Source: Aquimarina algiphila (GTDB lineage: Bacteria; Bacteroidota; Bacteroidia; Flavobacteriales; Flavobacteriaceae). Taken from it: a stretch of 64,000 bases of DNA. Position 1 is the first letter of the stretch, and every line of letters starts with the position of its first letter. This document shows positions 28,228 to 37,124 of the stretch, in pieces. The stretch is taken from NCBI RefSeq assembly GCF_007489275.1, contig NZ_VLNR01000014.1:62001-126000 (forward strand), given 5' to 3'. Position numbers and translations under genes: made by a program. The notes beneath the pieces were generated by a model. The model searched no databases and had not been told where the DNA came from. It saw only the letters and a program-made list of their open reading frames with translations.

Positions 28228-29076
28228 ATGATTTCTATAGATAAAAATATAAATATAGTAGGGAGGCATCAAAAACCAATTTTAATTGACGTGTTTTATA
28301 ATGAGACGAGAACACCAAAACCAGTTATTGTTTTTTGTCATGGATATAAAGGTTTTAAAGATTGGGGTGCCTGGGATTTGGTTGCAAGAATGTTTGCTAA
28401 CGCAGGTTTTTTCTTTATAAAATTTAATTTTTCGCATAATGGAGGAACGGCAGAGCAGCCTATAGATTTTCCAGATTTAGAAGCTTTTGGGCAAAATAAC
28501 TTTATTAAAGAACTAGATGATTTAGAAACGGTTATAAACTGGATTACTGCTCCAGGTTTTAATTTTAAAAAAGAAGTTAAATCAAAAGATATTATTTTGA
28601 TTGGACATTCCCGTGGTGGTGGGATTGCAACAATAAAAGCAGCTGAAGACTCAAGAGTTTCAAAATTAATTACTTGGGCAAGTGTTTCAGACTACGAAAG
28701 TCGTTTTCCAAAAGGTCAAGCTCTTGAAGAATGGCAAAGTAATGGAGTTATGTATGTTCAAAATGGAAGAACTAAACAACAAATGCCGCACTATTTCCAG
28801 TTTTATACAACTTTTATAGCACATAAAGAACGACTTACTATTACTAATGCTGCTCAGCAAATCCAGATTCCATATTTAATTATTCATGGCACGGCAGATT
28901 CAACAGTCAGTGTGCAGGAAGGTAAAGATATTCATAGCTGCAACGCTAATAGTGAGTTGTTTCTAATAGAAGGTGCAGATCATGTTTTTGGAGCAAAACA
29001 TCCATGGGATAGGAATGATTTACCAAAAAACCTTGAGATAATTACCAAAAAATCAATAGATTTTGCAAATTTTTAA
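28228..29076 (+). CDS. Alpha/beta hydrolase
   Basis: 282 residues starting two bases after the AddB-like stop. FCHGYKGFKDWGAWDLVA gives the oxyanion region, GHSRGGG the nucleophile elbow with Ser128, and GADHVFGAKHPW the catalytic His. Dienelactone-hydrolase or esterase type; substrate not predictable. The tight spacing implies co-transcription with the nuclease gene, though a joint role is not obvious. Confidence 0.85.
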   Translation: MISIDKNINIVGRHQKPILIDVFYNETRTPKPVIVFCHGYKGFKDWGAWDLVARMFANAGFFFIKFNFSHNGGTAEQPIDFPDLEAFGQNNFIKELDDLETVINWITAPGFNFKKEVKSKDIILIGHSRGGGIATIKAAEDSRVSKLITWASVSDYESRFPKGQALEEWQSNGVMYVQNGRTKQQMPHYFQFYTTFIAHKERLTITNAAQQIQIPYLIIHGTADSTVSVQEGKDIHSCNANSELFLIEGADHVFGAKHPWDRNDLPKNLEIITKKSIDFANF

Positions 29077-29134
29077 CATAGCAAGATTATTAAAATATAA
29101 CATTTGTTCTTTTTTTTTCTTTTATTTGCAACTT

Positions 29135-29419
29135 ATGAAGTCAAATAGACATATCGTAGCTTCGATATTTCTGATATTATTCAGTTTTATTCAATTAGCA
29201 GACCTTCATGTTTTAGGTCATGATGCTAATGATATTGATTGTAATGTATGTCAAATGGTTTCAGAGAATCCAAATGATGGATATATTAGCACAGAGGTTA
29301 TAGAAATCCCTTCTGTAATTACAATTCCTGCAAATGTTGTTCGTATTAAATATGTACAACAATATTTTGATTATTCATCCAAATATTCATTCCTTAATAA
29401 GGCACCACCTGCTGCCTAA
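29135..29419 (+). CDS. Small exported His/Cys protein of metal-uptake cluster
   Basis: 94 residues from ATG 29135; the frame is open back to 29063, but that would overlap the hydrolase and spoil the signal segment. After the hydrophobic leader (IVASIFLILFSFIQLADL) comes HVLGHDANDIDCNVCQM, giving paired His and CxxC, a plausible metal site. Reminiscent of the small DUF2946-like proteins that accompany metal TonB receptors. The receptor gene follows 77 bases later. Confidence 0.5.
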   Translation: MKSNRHIVASIFLILFSFIQLADLHVLGHDANDIDCNVCQMVSENPNDGYISTEVIEIPSVITIPANVVRIKYVQQYFDYSSKYSFLNKAPPAA

Positions 29420-29496
29420 TAACTATTTATTTTAATTGACCTCTTTACTAGTACTCATTTATAATAGTTACTAGTTTATTCTTATTACACATATAA

Positions 29497-31896
29497 ATGA
29501 AAAGACTCACACTTATTCTTGTGTTTTTTTCAGGAGTTACCATTTTATCAGCACAAGAATGCGATAAAACACTTACCGGAAAGGTAATTGATTTTCATGA
29601 TGGAGTACCTCTAAAAGAAGCAACGATAACATTTAATAATAAAACAATTGTGACAGATAACAATGGTACATATACGATCAATGATTTGTGCGCGGTATCT
29701 TATGCATTTACTGTATCACATGTGGATTGTAATTCTCAAGTATTTACCATTGATATGTCCAAGGTTACAACAAAAGATTTTTATTTAGAACATCATCTTA
29801 ATGAGCTTCAAGAGGTAAAGGTATCTGGAGAAAATCATACCAAAACGTTGTCTTCTCAGGAAGAAACAATTGATAAAAATATAATAGAAAAATACAGCAA
29901 CGCTTCTCTGGGTGATGCGTTAAAAGAAATAACAGGTGTATCTTCATTAAACACAGGGTCTACTATTGTGAAACCAATTATACAAGGCCTTAGTGGAAGC
30001 AGAATACTCATCATGAATAATGGAGTAAGAATGCAGGATATGGAGTGGGGAGATGAACACGCTCCTAATGTAGATATAAATGTCGCCAACAGTATTACTG
30101 TCGTCAAAGGTGCTTCTGCCTTAAAATATGGAGGAGATGCAATCGGCGGAGTAATCATTATGGAAACTAATAGAGCTCCGGCTAAAGATACTTTATTTGG
30201 AAAAACAGTGCTTTCAGGGAGTACAAATGGAAGAGGAGGTTTTTTAACTTCAAAATTGACAAAAGCATATGAAAGTGGAATGTTTTTAAAAGTGCATGGA
30301 ACCTTAAAAAGATATGGAGACGTTGAAGCTCCAGATTATGTTCTTTCTAACACAGGGATTTTTGAAAAAGGATTTTCGGCATCATTTGGAGTAAATAAAT
30401 TCACCTATGGATGGGATGTTTTTTATTCTTTTTATGATAATGAGATAGGTGTTTTAGAAGCATCTCATATAGGTAACGTAGATGATCTTTTTAATGCAAT
30501 AAATAGTGGTGAACCCGATATTATTCGTGATTTTACTTATGATATAGAGAACCCAAGGCAAGAGGTAACACATCATCTGGGACGTGTAAAGTACTTTAAA
30601 AGATTTGAACAATTGGGTAAATGGACTACACAGTATGATTTCCAACTCAACAATAGATTAGAATTTGATATTAGGAGAACGCAAGAACTTGATAAAATCC
30701 CAAGTATAGATTTAGAATTAACCACGCATTCTATAACTTCAGATTTTGAGTTTGATTCTAGTGAAAAATATAAATTTACTACAGGAGCATTGTTTAGATA
30801 TCAGGAGAATTTTGCAGATCCACTTACGGGAGTAAGGCGTCTTATTCCTGATTATGAGAAATATGATGTTGGAGCATTTTTTACTGTAGAATATGATCTA
30901 AAAGAAAACTTAATTTTAGATGCTGGAATTCGATATGATTTTAATCACATAGATGCACAAAAATTTTATTTGAACTCGCGATGGGAACTAAGAGGGTACG
31001 AAGAAGATTTTTCGGATATTGTTGTAGATAGAAATGTGATAGGATCGCAGTTATTAACAAATCCGGTTTTTGATTATCATAGTATTTCAGGTACAGCAGG
31101 TATGCAATACATATTTAAGGATGATTATGAGTTTCGTTTTAATTATGCCTTATCCCAACGAGCTCCTAATCCGTCAGAATTGTTTAGTGATGGCTTGCAT
31201 CATTCTGCGGCAAGGATCGAATTAGGAGATCTTAGAATTGATCAGGAGACTTCTCATAAAATATCTTTATCTCTTAAAAATAATAATCAAAAATGGGGAT
31301 GGGAATTGGCTCCATATGCTAATTTTATTCAAGATTATATCCTTTTAGAGCCAGTAGGTACAGAGTTAACTATTAGAGGTGCTTTTCCTGTATGGCAGTA
31401 TAGACAAACCGATGCTAGATTATTAGGTGTCGATGCCAAAGTATATGCAAATTGGCACACAAACTGGAAAACTGATCATATGTTTTCTTTAGTAAAAGGA
31501 CAGGAAACAGAGGATAAACAAGCTTTAATAAACATGCCTGCTCCTAATTTTAATAATAAAATCACATTTGCTAAAGCAGAGTGGTTTGATTTTACAGCTT
31601 CTTTAGAAAGTCAATACCATTTTAGACAAAACGAATTTCCTCCAAATATAATGGTATTTTCTCCTAGTAGAGGACAAGATATTTTACTTGAAATAAATAC
31701 GCCTCCCTCTGCATATCATCTCCTTAATTTTGATACAGGGATGAAGTTTAAGATGGGTGATGAAAGTTTTTTAAACCTTGGATTTACAATTAACAATTTA
31801 GCAAATACAACATATAGAAATTATCTAAATCGTCAACGATATTTTGCAGATGATTTGGGTAGAAACTTTTTATTGCGAATATCAATTAACTATTAA
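29497..31896 (+). CDS. TonB-dependent outer-membrane receptor, ZnuD-like
   Basis: 799 residues. Signal peptide (...TILSAQ), a carboxypeptidase-regulatory-like domain (25-100), the plug (about 125-235, with SRILIMNNGVRMQDMEWG and DEHAPNVDIN), then a beta-barrel ending LLRISINY with C-terminal aromatic. The WGDEHAP plug signature is that of zinc/ZnuD-type receptors, and His-rich EHH/HH patches occur. No SusD-like gene follows, so this is not a SusC. Substrate is inferred as metal, perhaps zinc. Confidence 0.8.
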   Translation: MKRLTLILVFFSGVTILSAQECDKTLTGKVIDFHDGVPLKEATITFNNKTIVTDNNGTYTINDLCAVSYAFTVSHVDCNSQVFTIDMSKVTTKDFYLEHHLNELQEVKVSGENHTKTLSSQEETIDKNIIEKYSNASLGDALKEITGVSSLNTGSTIVKPIIQGLSGSRILIMNNGVRMQDMEWGDEHAPNVDINVANSITVVKGASALKYGGDAIGGVIIMETNRAPAKDTLFGKTVLSGSTNGRGGFLTSKLTKAYESGMFLKVHGTLKRYGDVEAPDYVLSNTGIFEKGFSASFGVNKFTYGWDVFYSFYDNEIGVLEASHIGNVDDLFNAINSGEPDIIRDFTYDIENPRQEVTHHLGRVKYFKRFEQLGKWTTQYDFQLNNRLEFDIRRTQELDKIPSIDLELTTHSITSDFEFDSSEKYKFTTGALFRYQENFADPLTGVRRLIPDYEKYDVGAFFTVEYDLKENLILDAGIRYDFNHIDAQKFYLNSRWELRGYEEDFSDIVVDRNVIGSQLLTNPVFDYHSISGTAGMQYIFKDDYEFRFNYALSQRAPNPSELFSDGLHHSAARIELGDLRIDQETSHKISLSLKNNNQKWGWELAPYANFIQDYILLEPVGTELTIRGAFPVWQYRQTDARLLGVDAKVYANWHTNWKTDHMFSLVKGQETEDKQALINMPAPNFNNKITFAKAEWFDFTASLESQYHFRQNEFPPNIMVFSPSRGQDILLEINTPPSAYHLLNFDTGMKFKMGDESFLNLGFTINNLANTTYRNYLNRQRYFADDLGRNFLLRISINY

Positions 31897-31911
31897 ATAT
31901 TAAATTTTAAA

Positions 31912-32514
31912 ATGATGAACTTAAGTAAATTTTTAACCGTGTTTTCTGTAGCAGGATTGATACTAACATCTTGCTCGAGTGATGATGATGCTCCTGCACC
32001 AGTAAGTGAAGAAGAAGTTATTACTACGATGGAAGTAACACTTACTGACGGGACAGATACTGTTACCCTTCGTTTTTTTGATGCTGATGGAGCAGATGGT
32101 CCAACTGAACCTACGGGAACAGCAAGTGGACCATTAAAAGCTAGCACCACATATACTGGATCCATTAGTATTCTTAACGAAACCGAAGACCCTGCTGAAA
32201 ATGTTAATGAAGAGATCGAAGAGGAAGCAGATGAACACCAGTTTTTTTATGTAACCGATGATTTGGGCATCTCTACGGCCTATACCGATAAAGAATCTGA
32301 TTATGAGAATGCAAGCGGAGTACAATTTACCTCTGAAAATCCTGTGGGATTAACATTTTCATTAACAACAACAGCTACTACAGGTGATGGTATGCTAAGG
32401 TTTGTTTTAAGACATGAACCTACTAAAGATGCTGCAGGAGTATCTGGTGGAGACATAACTAACGCAGGAGGAGACCCAGATATTGACTGGACATTTGATA
32501 TATCTGTGGAATAA
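31912..32514 (+). CDS. Acidic surface lipoprotein linked to TonB receptor
   Basis: 200 residues. Two adjacent ATGs; signal ends ILTSC (Cys21), followed by SSDDDAPAP, an acidic surface-export tag. The mature part is very acidic (EEIEEEADEHQFFYVTDD) and beta-rich. Proteins of this shape are found downstream of metal-type TonB receptors in flavobacteria. It starts 15 bases after the receptor stop, so the two are co-expressed. Probable substrate-capturing partner; not shown. Confidence 0.6.
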   Translation: MMNLSKFLTVFSVAGLILTSCSSDDDAPAPVSEEEVITTMEVTLTDGTDTVTLRFFDADGADGPTEPTGTASGPLKASTTYTGSISILNETEDPAENVNEEIEEEADEHQFFYVTDDLGISTAYTDKESDYENASGVQFTSENPVGLTFSLTTTATTGDGMLRFVLRHEPTKDAAGVSGGDITNAGGDPDIDWTFDISVE

Positions 32515-32520
32515 ATTTTA

Positions 32521-32552
32521 AAAACCTCCCGGAACCAACACGGGAGATTTTT
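32521..32552 (+). terminator. Terminator after lipoprotein gene
   Basis: CTCCCG / CGGGAG stem with a nine-base loop and following T-run, just past the lipoprotein stop. Confidence 0.7.
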
Positions 32553-32645
32553 AGACTACAGACCATTGGAGTAATAAACTTTGCTTTTTTTGAAGATTAC
32601 AAAATTGATTTTTAAATCTATTAATTTATAAAATGAACTCTTATG

Positions 32646-32865
32646 ACCTTACCAAAAATTCCAAATTTCTGAAGAATCTTCAGGAGCTCGTACAGAAGCA
32701 ACAAGAACGCAAACGTACACTCTAGAAAATGATAGACTTGGAGCAATTATCGCCGATTTTGCAGATGATTGTGTTAAGAAAAGTTCATCTAACAATTATT
32801 CTGTAGGTACTTGATATAATACTGGTTGGTTTGAAATTGACCTCGCTCCTTTGAGAGTACAATAA
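32646..32865 (+). pseudogene. Possible relic of a coding sequence with in-frame TGA
   Basis: A frame of about 70 codons without a start reads a protein-like sequence (TYTLENDRLGAIIADFADD ... then TGA at 32812 ... YNTGWFEIDLAPLRVQ), ending TAA at 32865. The continuation past the single stop reads sensibly. It looks like a broken gene tail, but I cannot name the parent. Confidence 0.35.
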
Positions 32866-32887
32866 TTTAAAATAAAAACATTAAGAT

Positions 32888-32996
32888 AAAAATTGAGACT
32901 GTCATAATTTGTATAAGTTGAGTTTGTAGTTTTACATGCAATTAGTTATGTTTCAATTTAAAACCCTTTGGAGTAGTTACCAAAGGGTTTTTGTTT
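32888..32996 (+). ncRNA. Structured RNA-like element, copy 1
   Basis: An outer stem AATTGAGAC (32891) / GTTTCAATT (32950) encloses a conserved core (GTATAAGTTGAGTTTGT at 32911). A hairpin then follows: AAACCCTTTGG, loop AGTAGTTA (32972-32979), CCAAAGGGTTT, then T-rich bases. Copy 2 at 33538 has the same loop and core but a different stem that still pairs. No promoter was identified. Confidence 0.45.
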
Positions 32997-33537
32997 ATGG
33001 TTGTTTTTGAACTACATATTACAATGTTTTAGAGTGTAATCATAAATTAGATAATTAATACAAGCTGTTAAATATGTCTTAATTATGCAACTTTTCTATC
33101 TATTGAGTGTCTTATCTATGGGATACATGAATATTCTTTTTATAAAATAGGTTTTTTATATAAGGGATCAGAATTTGAAATTACATTTTACCATTGATTT
33201 TTGTGAAAACTTTAATGATTTTTTAATAGGGTAATGTATAGACATAATCGTTTTAATTTTAGCATCACTTTATTAAAAAGTGGTACAAAATTTGATGAAT
33301 TAAAATGGTTCTAAAGCGCATGAGAAAGAATGTTGAAGAAAAGACGTTAAGAATATGCTAACCAAAAAATCAAAAATATAGTAGAAGTACTATGAAAATT
33401 GATTTTCAGTGAGTTAATAGCAATGATTTTATGAAGGTATTATGTCATCGTTAAATGTTAATTACTATCAAAAAAACATCAAGATATTTGAAAGATACAG
33501 CTTATATTCGGGGCATAGAACCAAATGTAATAAACAG
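32997..33537. other. Non-coding stretch between two structured elements
   Basis: 541 bases, AT-rich, with no open frame of note and no repeat I could see apart from the flanking elements. Confidence 0.5.
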
Positions 33538-33638
33538 TAAAATTGAAACTATCATAATTAGTATAAGTTGAGTTTGTGTTAAATACAATTAAGTTTCAAT
33601 TCAGATCCCTGGGAGTAGTTACCCGGGGATCGTTTTTT
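33538..33638 (+). ncRNA. Structured RNA-like element, copy 2
   Basis: Outer stem AATTGAAAC (33541) / GTTTCAATT (33593) pairs perfectly. The core GTATAAGTTGAGTTTGT (33561) is identical to copy 1. The final hairpin is GATCCCTGGG, loop AGTAGTTA (33614-33621), CCCGGGGATC, then six Ts. Compensatory stem changes relative to copy 1 argue for an RNA structure, which also acts as a terminator. Confidence 0.5.
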
Positions 33639-33652
33639 AAGTAACTATATAA

Positions 33653-35389
33653 TCAAACTGTTGCTTCTACAATATCCCTGAGATGTTCTTTTAATGAAAC
33701 ATCTTCGGGAATACTGATTTTTTTCTTCACTCTTTTTCTAGCCATTTTTACTGCGTGTACAGATACTCCTAATAGTTGAGCAGATTCTTTTATGGATAGA
33801 TTTAGTTTTATCAATAAACAATGCCTTATATCATTTGTTGACAGATCAGGGTAATGAGCATTGATTTGAGCTGTAATACCTGGGTATTGCGATTCGATTC
33901 GATTTTTTAGAATACCAAGATCAGAGGTAGATGAAATAAATTGACTTAATCTTTTTTCTGCTTCAAGAATTTCATCATGGTTGTTATATTTTATGGCAGA
34001 AGATAAGTACTTTTTAATAGTAGAGAGTTTATTTAGTTTTTCATTAACTGATATCATCGTAGCCAAAAACTCCTCTTCTTTACTCTGTATGTGTTTTTCT
34101 AAAATGTTTTTTTCATTTTCTTTAAGGAGTTCGATTTGTTTTTCGCTTCTGTGATATTTTTTATAAAGCGCAAAGGATAATAAAAATAACAAGAAGCTAA
34201 ATAAACCAATATAAAGAGAAATTATATACAGTCTTTGTTTTTCATTTTTATAGCTTAGAATATCATTATCCCTGGTTAAGAGTTCATTTTTATATTCTTC
34301 TTCTATCAATTGTATTTTTCCTTCGGATATTTTAGAAATATCTTCATTTCTTTTGTTGTAAAGGCTATCAATCAAGGATCCATATTTTTGATAATAGTTA
34401 GATGAAGCTTTCCAGTTATTTGTTTTCTTATAAATAGCACCTAGGCTTTCATAAGCAAATGCAATATCCATTGGATCATCTGGGTTTTGTAAAATTGCAT
34501 TATTAAAATGAATAATGGCTTCTTTGGGATTGTCTAATGAGTTATAGATTTTTCCTAAGACCAATGAATTTATAGCGGCATAAGAACTTAATTCGGGCTT
34601 ATTATGAATAATCTTTTTAGCTTCAATAGATTTTTCAAGTGCAATTTCATGATTCCCCAGACTTCTATATGCATCAGCAATAGAAGTCATTATATAACTA
34701 ATTTCCCCTTTTTTATCAGAATTTTGAATACTTTCAAGATTTGCATTCCACCAATTGATTGCTTTTCCATATTCTTTTTTATCAAAATGAGCTAGTGCTA
34801 AACTCGAATATAGACGATATCGCAGACCTTCTTGTTCAATTACATCCCTATTTTCTAATAATTCTTTAGAATATGCCAAGACTTTATCAGGTTCTCCTAA
34901 TTTTAGATGGCAATTAAGAATGTTCATTTTAGTAATTATTGCCGTTTTCCTATCCTTTTGTCTTAAATTAATTTCAAGTGTCTTGTGATAATATTTTAAA
35001 GCTTGATAATGAAATGCCTGATGTGTTAAAATATTAGCTTTATTATTATAAATATGAGGGAGTATGAATTCTAGATCCTGATGCTTTTTAATTAAATTCT
35101 CTCCTTTTTCATAGACAACATTAGCGCTGTCAATCATAGAGTTGTTAGTATAATAAATTCCGAGATTAACCAGATTTTGTAATTCTCCTTTGGGATAATT
35201 AACCTCCCTTGATAGGGTTAATAACTTCTTTAATAAATCTCCATTTCCTATAAGATCTTTTTTGGCAATTTCTGATAAGCTATCAATATATCTGATTTGG
35301 TGAATAGAAGGTATAGAATCCTGAGAATGTATTGTATTATAGAGAAATATAACACAAATGATTACTATTCTGTTGGTTAGGTAGGTCAC
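33653..35389 (-). CDS. TPR-repeat sensor/regulator with C-terminal helix-turn-helix
   Basis: 578 residues. Signal peptide (MTYLTNRIVIICVIFLYNTIHS), about seven tetratricopeptide repeats (30-370), one membrane helix (LYIGLFSFLLFLLSFALY, about 390-407), a coiled coil, then a LuxR/GerE-like HTH (LSTNDIRHCLLIKLNLSIKES split over IKESAQLLGVSVHAVKMARKRV). Proteins of this plan are single-chain membrane regulators in Bacteroidota, with TPRs in the periplasm and HTH in the cytoplasm. It is transcribed away from the cellulase array and may control it. Confidence 0.8.
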   Translation of the reverse strand: MTYLTNRIVIICVIFLYNTIHSQDSIPSIHQIRYIDSLSEIAKKDLIGNGDLLKKLLTLSREVNYPKGELQNLVNLGIYYTNNSMIDSANVVYEKGENLIKKHQDLEFILPHIYNNKANILTHQAFHYQALKYYHKTLEINLRQKDRKTAIITKMNILNCHLKLGEPDKVLAYSKELLENRDVIEQEGLRYRLYSSLALAHFDKKEYGKAINWWNANLESIQNSDKKGEISYIMTSIADAYRSLGNHEIALEKSIEAKKIIHNKPELSSYAAINSLVLGKIYNSLDNPKEAIIHFNNAILQNPDDPMDIAFAYESLGAIYKKTNNWKASSNYYQKYGSLIDSLYNKRNEDISKISEGKIQLIEEEYKNELLTRDNDILSYKNEKQRLYIISLYIGLFSFLLFLLSFALYKKYHRSEKQIELLKENEKNILEKHIQSKEEEFLATMISVNEKLNKLSTIKKYLSSAIKYNNHDEILEAEKRLSQFISSTSDLGILKNRIESQYPGITAQINAHYPDLSTNDIRHCLLIKLNLSIKESAQLLGVSVHAVKMARKRVKKKISIPEDVSLKEHLRDIVEATV

Positions 35390-35446
35390 TTTGGTTTTAG
35401 GGGTTTGTTATACGTCTTTTAACTACAACGCACCAAAATAAAAATA

Positions 35447-35497
35447 GTACGCTTTATGTATTCTTTTTTTTAACCATGTACCCTTAATGTACCCTAT
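35447..35497. promoter_or_regulatory. Candidate operator upstream of the TPR-HTH gene
   Basis: GTACGCTTTA (35447) matches the box before the GH9-GH48 gene (40714) exactly and the box before the first GH9 gene (CGACGCTATA, 36864) at 8 of 10 bases. Just beyond lies a tandem 11-base repeat, ATGTACCCTTA (35476) then ATGTACCCTA (35487). The pairing with boxes in front of both GH9 genes suggests a common regulator. Confidence 0.35.
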
Positions 35498-35637
35498 TGT
35501 AAAATCAAATTTTACATCGCATAGGAGTATTTTTGAATTCCAATTTAAATATAAAAGATTATTCTATTCTATGCTAACAAAACAATATAACATAATACTT
35601 ATAACCTATAACAAATCGTTTTACACAAACTCACTAT

Positions 35638-36679
35638 ATGAAAACCATATCATCTAATAGCAAGACTTAGATCTGCTTTAATACATACATTTAGAGTATA
35701 CTTTACTTTAATAATTATGTTACAATATTTTGTAGAGAAAGACTGTATGATTTTAACATGATACGTACTCTTTAAAACCGACGCATTGTCAGAGTATCGC
35801 CCTGAACAAAGCTGGAAGGACATTAAATATTAATGTACTCGTCCGGGGCTATAATCAAAATTTTTATAAATTATAGAATGTTCAAAGCCAGTAGATAAAA
35901 GTTGAAAACAAAAAACGTTTTGTTTTCATTTCCCTAAATCACACAAATTAAAACTTAACAAGAAATGCAAAAAACATTTTACTCATTCATAAGGTCATTT
36001 ATGATTTTAAGAATACTAAAATCAAATACAGAAATATCTTCTCAATGGCAAAAATTAAGATATCATCAAATAAATTTAACAGGAACTCTTTTCATTCGTC
36101 TAATTTGAATTGAAACTTAATTTCTTAAAAAGATTAAGAGTGTAAACCCATGTAGAAAAACAAAACTTAGATGTAACCCCATACTTATGAAAACCAATTT
36201 TATTACTCAGATATTCTATATTCTGCAAGGCTATATTTTGTCTTATAACCATAAAAAATAACGCAAAAATGAGAATATTTAATTTTTAGTGTTAAAAAAG
36301 TGTCTATACATCATTGATTAGTAACTCTTTAAAATATAGACGTGTTGCCAAGCAGAATTTATTTCCTTCAGACCAAGGTTGGAATTAAAATAAAGTTTGT
36401 TATAGAATATAATCTTAAAACCCTAAAATAATTTATGAAAGACTCCTTGAAATATGAGCATAGTTCTACATTCTATGCTTGATGTGTGACTTCTGAAACA
36501 CACAATTAAACTATTTAAAAATTGGAAATGATCCCACATTTCAAAAACTAGAAATGTGATTAGGGACTATAGAAATTAAATACGCTTCCAATATCGTATT
36601 TGATTGATAGTTCATTACTAATATTAAAAAGATTTATAACCATAAATACGTAAGCTAAACTCTTAAAACCCTAATAGCT
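35638..36679 (+). other. Gene-poor stretch of apparently decayed leader and gene starts
   Basis: About 1 kb with only short frames. A 10-codon frame at 35638 (MKTISSNSKT) resembles the start of the leader ORF at 40870. A 47-codon frame at 35965 begins MQKTFYSFIRSF, recalling the GH9 signal-peptide start MKNFMRSG. A frame at 36434 (MKDSLKYE) follows a CTTAAAACCC box seen before the real leaders. A perfect hairpin GAAAACAAAA / TTTTGTTTTC lies at 35904-35927. Read as remnants of earlier duplicated units; evidence is by-eye similarity. Confidence 0.35.
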
Positions 36680-36805
36680 ATGAAAAATAGTATAAAATCA
36701 CACATTATTCTTCTATTGTGTGATATGAAAGAAAAACTAGCAGAACAATTTAATCATAGAGAAATACTTGAAAAATCTCTGTTATTTAATGTCTATAGGG
36801 AATAA
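36680..36805 (+). pseudogene. Decayed 5' end of a third GH9 gene
   Basis: A 41-codon frame aligns end to end with the first ~37 residues of the two intact GH9 proteins: MKNSIKS...LLLC...QFNHREILEKSLLF against MKNFMRS...LLFC...QFNYGEALQKSLLF. The bases before the ATG (TTAAAACCCTAA) match those before the GH9-GH48 ATG. The similarity stops after LLF and the frame ends at 36805. It is best explained as a truncated, diverged copy lying just upstream of the intact GH9 unit. Confidence 0.6.
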
Positions 36806-36863
36806 TATTACTATTCCTTTCATAAGACAAAAATAGATAGAGTTTACTTTTTTAAAGTAAAAA

Positions 36864-36885
36864 CGACGCTATAGTTGTTCTTTAA
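36864..36885 (+). promoter_or_regulatory. Conserved upstream box of first GH9 gene
   Basis: CGACGCTATAGTTGTTCTTT aligns with GTACGCTTTAGTTGTTATTT at 40714, and both are preceded by a TTTAAAGTAAAAA-type inverted repeat. Shared non-coding sequence 110-260 bases before both GH9 leaders suggests a common control site or promoter region. Confidence 0.4.
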
Positions 36886-36997
36886 ATATAACACTTCTAC
36901 AGATATATAATCAATTCTAATTTTTTGGAAGATAAGACCAACAAATTAAAATTTTTGTAAAGATTTGATCATAACCCTTAAAACCTATATAGTAAGT

Positions 36998-37111
36998 ATG
37001 ATAGTAAAAAAAGTTAAAACAAACAGTAAGAAAACAACTAGTCCGATTCTGGATTCTGTTTATCACACAAATCAGTTGTTAGAAAAAACCAACAAAACAT
37101 ACCAAAATTAA
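36998..37111 (+). CDS. Possible leader peptide ORF of first GH9 gene
   Basis: 37 codons ending 13 bases before the GH9 ATG. Shares NSK, a P, and YHTNQLLEK with the leader ORF at 40870 (YTNQLLEK). Conservation of both frame and position suggests a translated leader, but recent duplication alone could explain it. No function is known. Confidence 0.35.
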   Translation: MIVKKVKTNSKKTTSPILDSVYHTNQLLEKTNKTYQN

Positions 37112-37124
37112 AACACCAAACATT

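Noticed and set aside
29497-31896. SusC for the cellulase locus
   Set aside because: No SusD follows, the plug carries a ZnuD-type motif, and it is size- and context-linked to small metal-type proteins.
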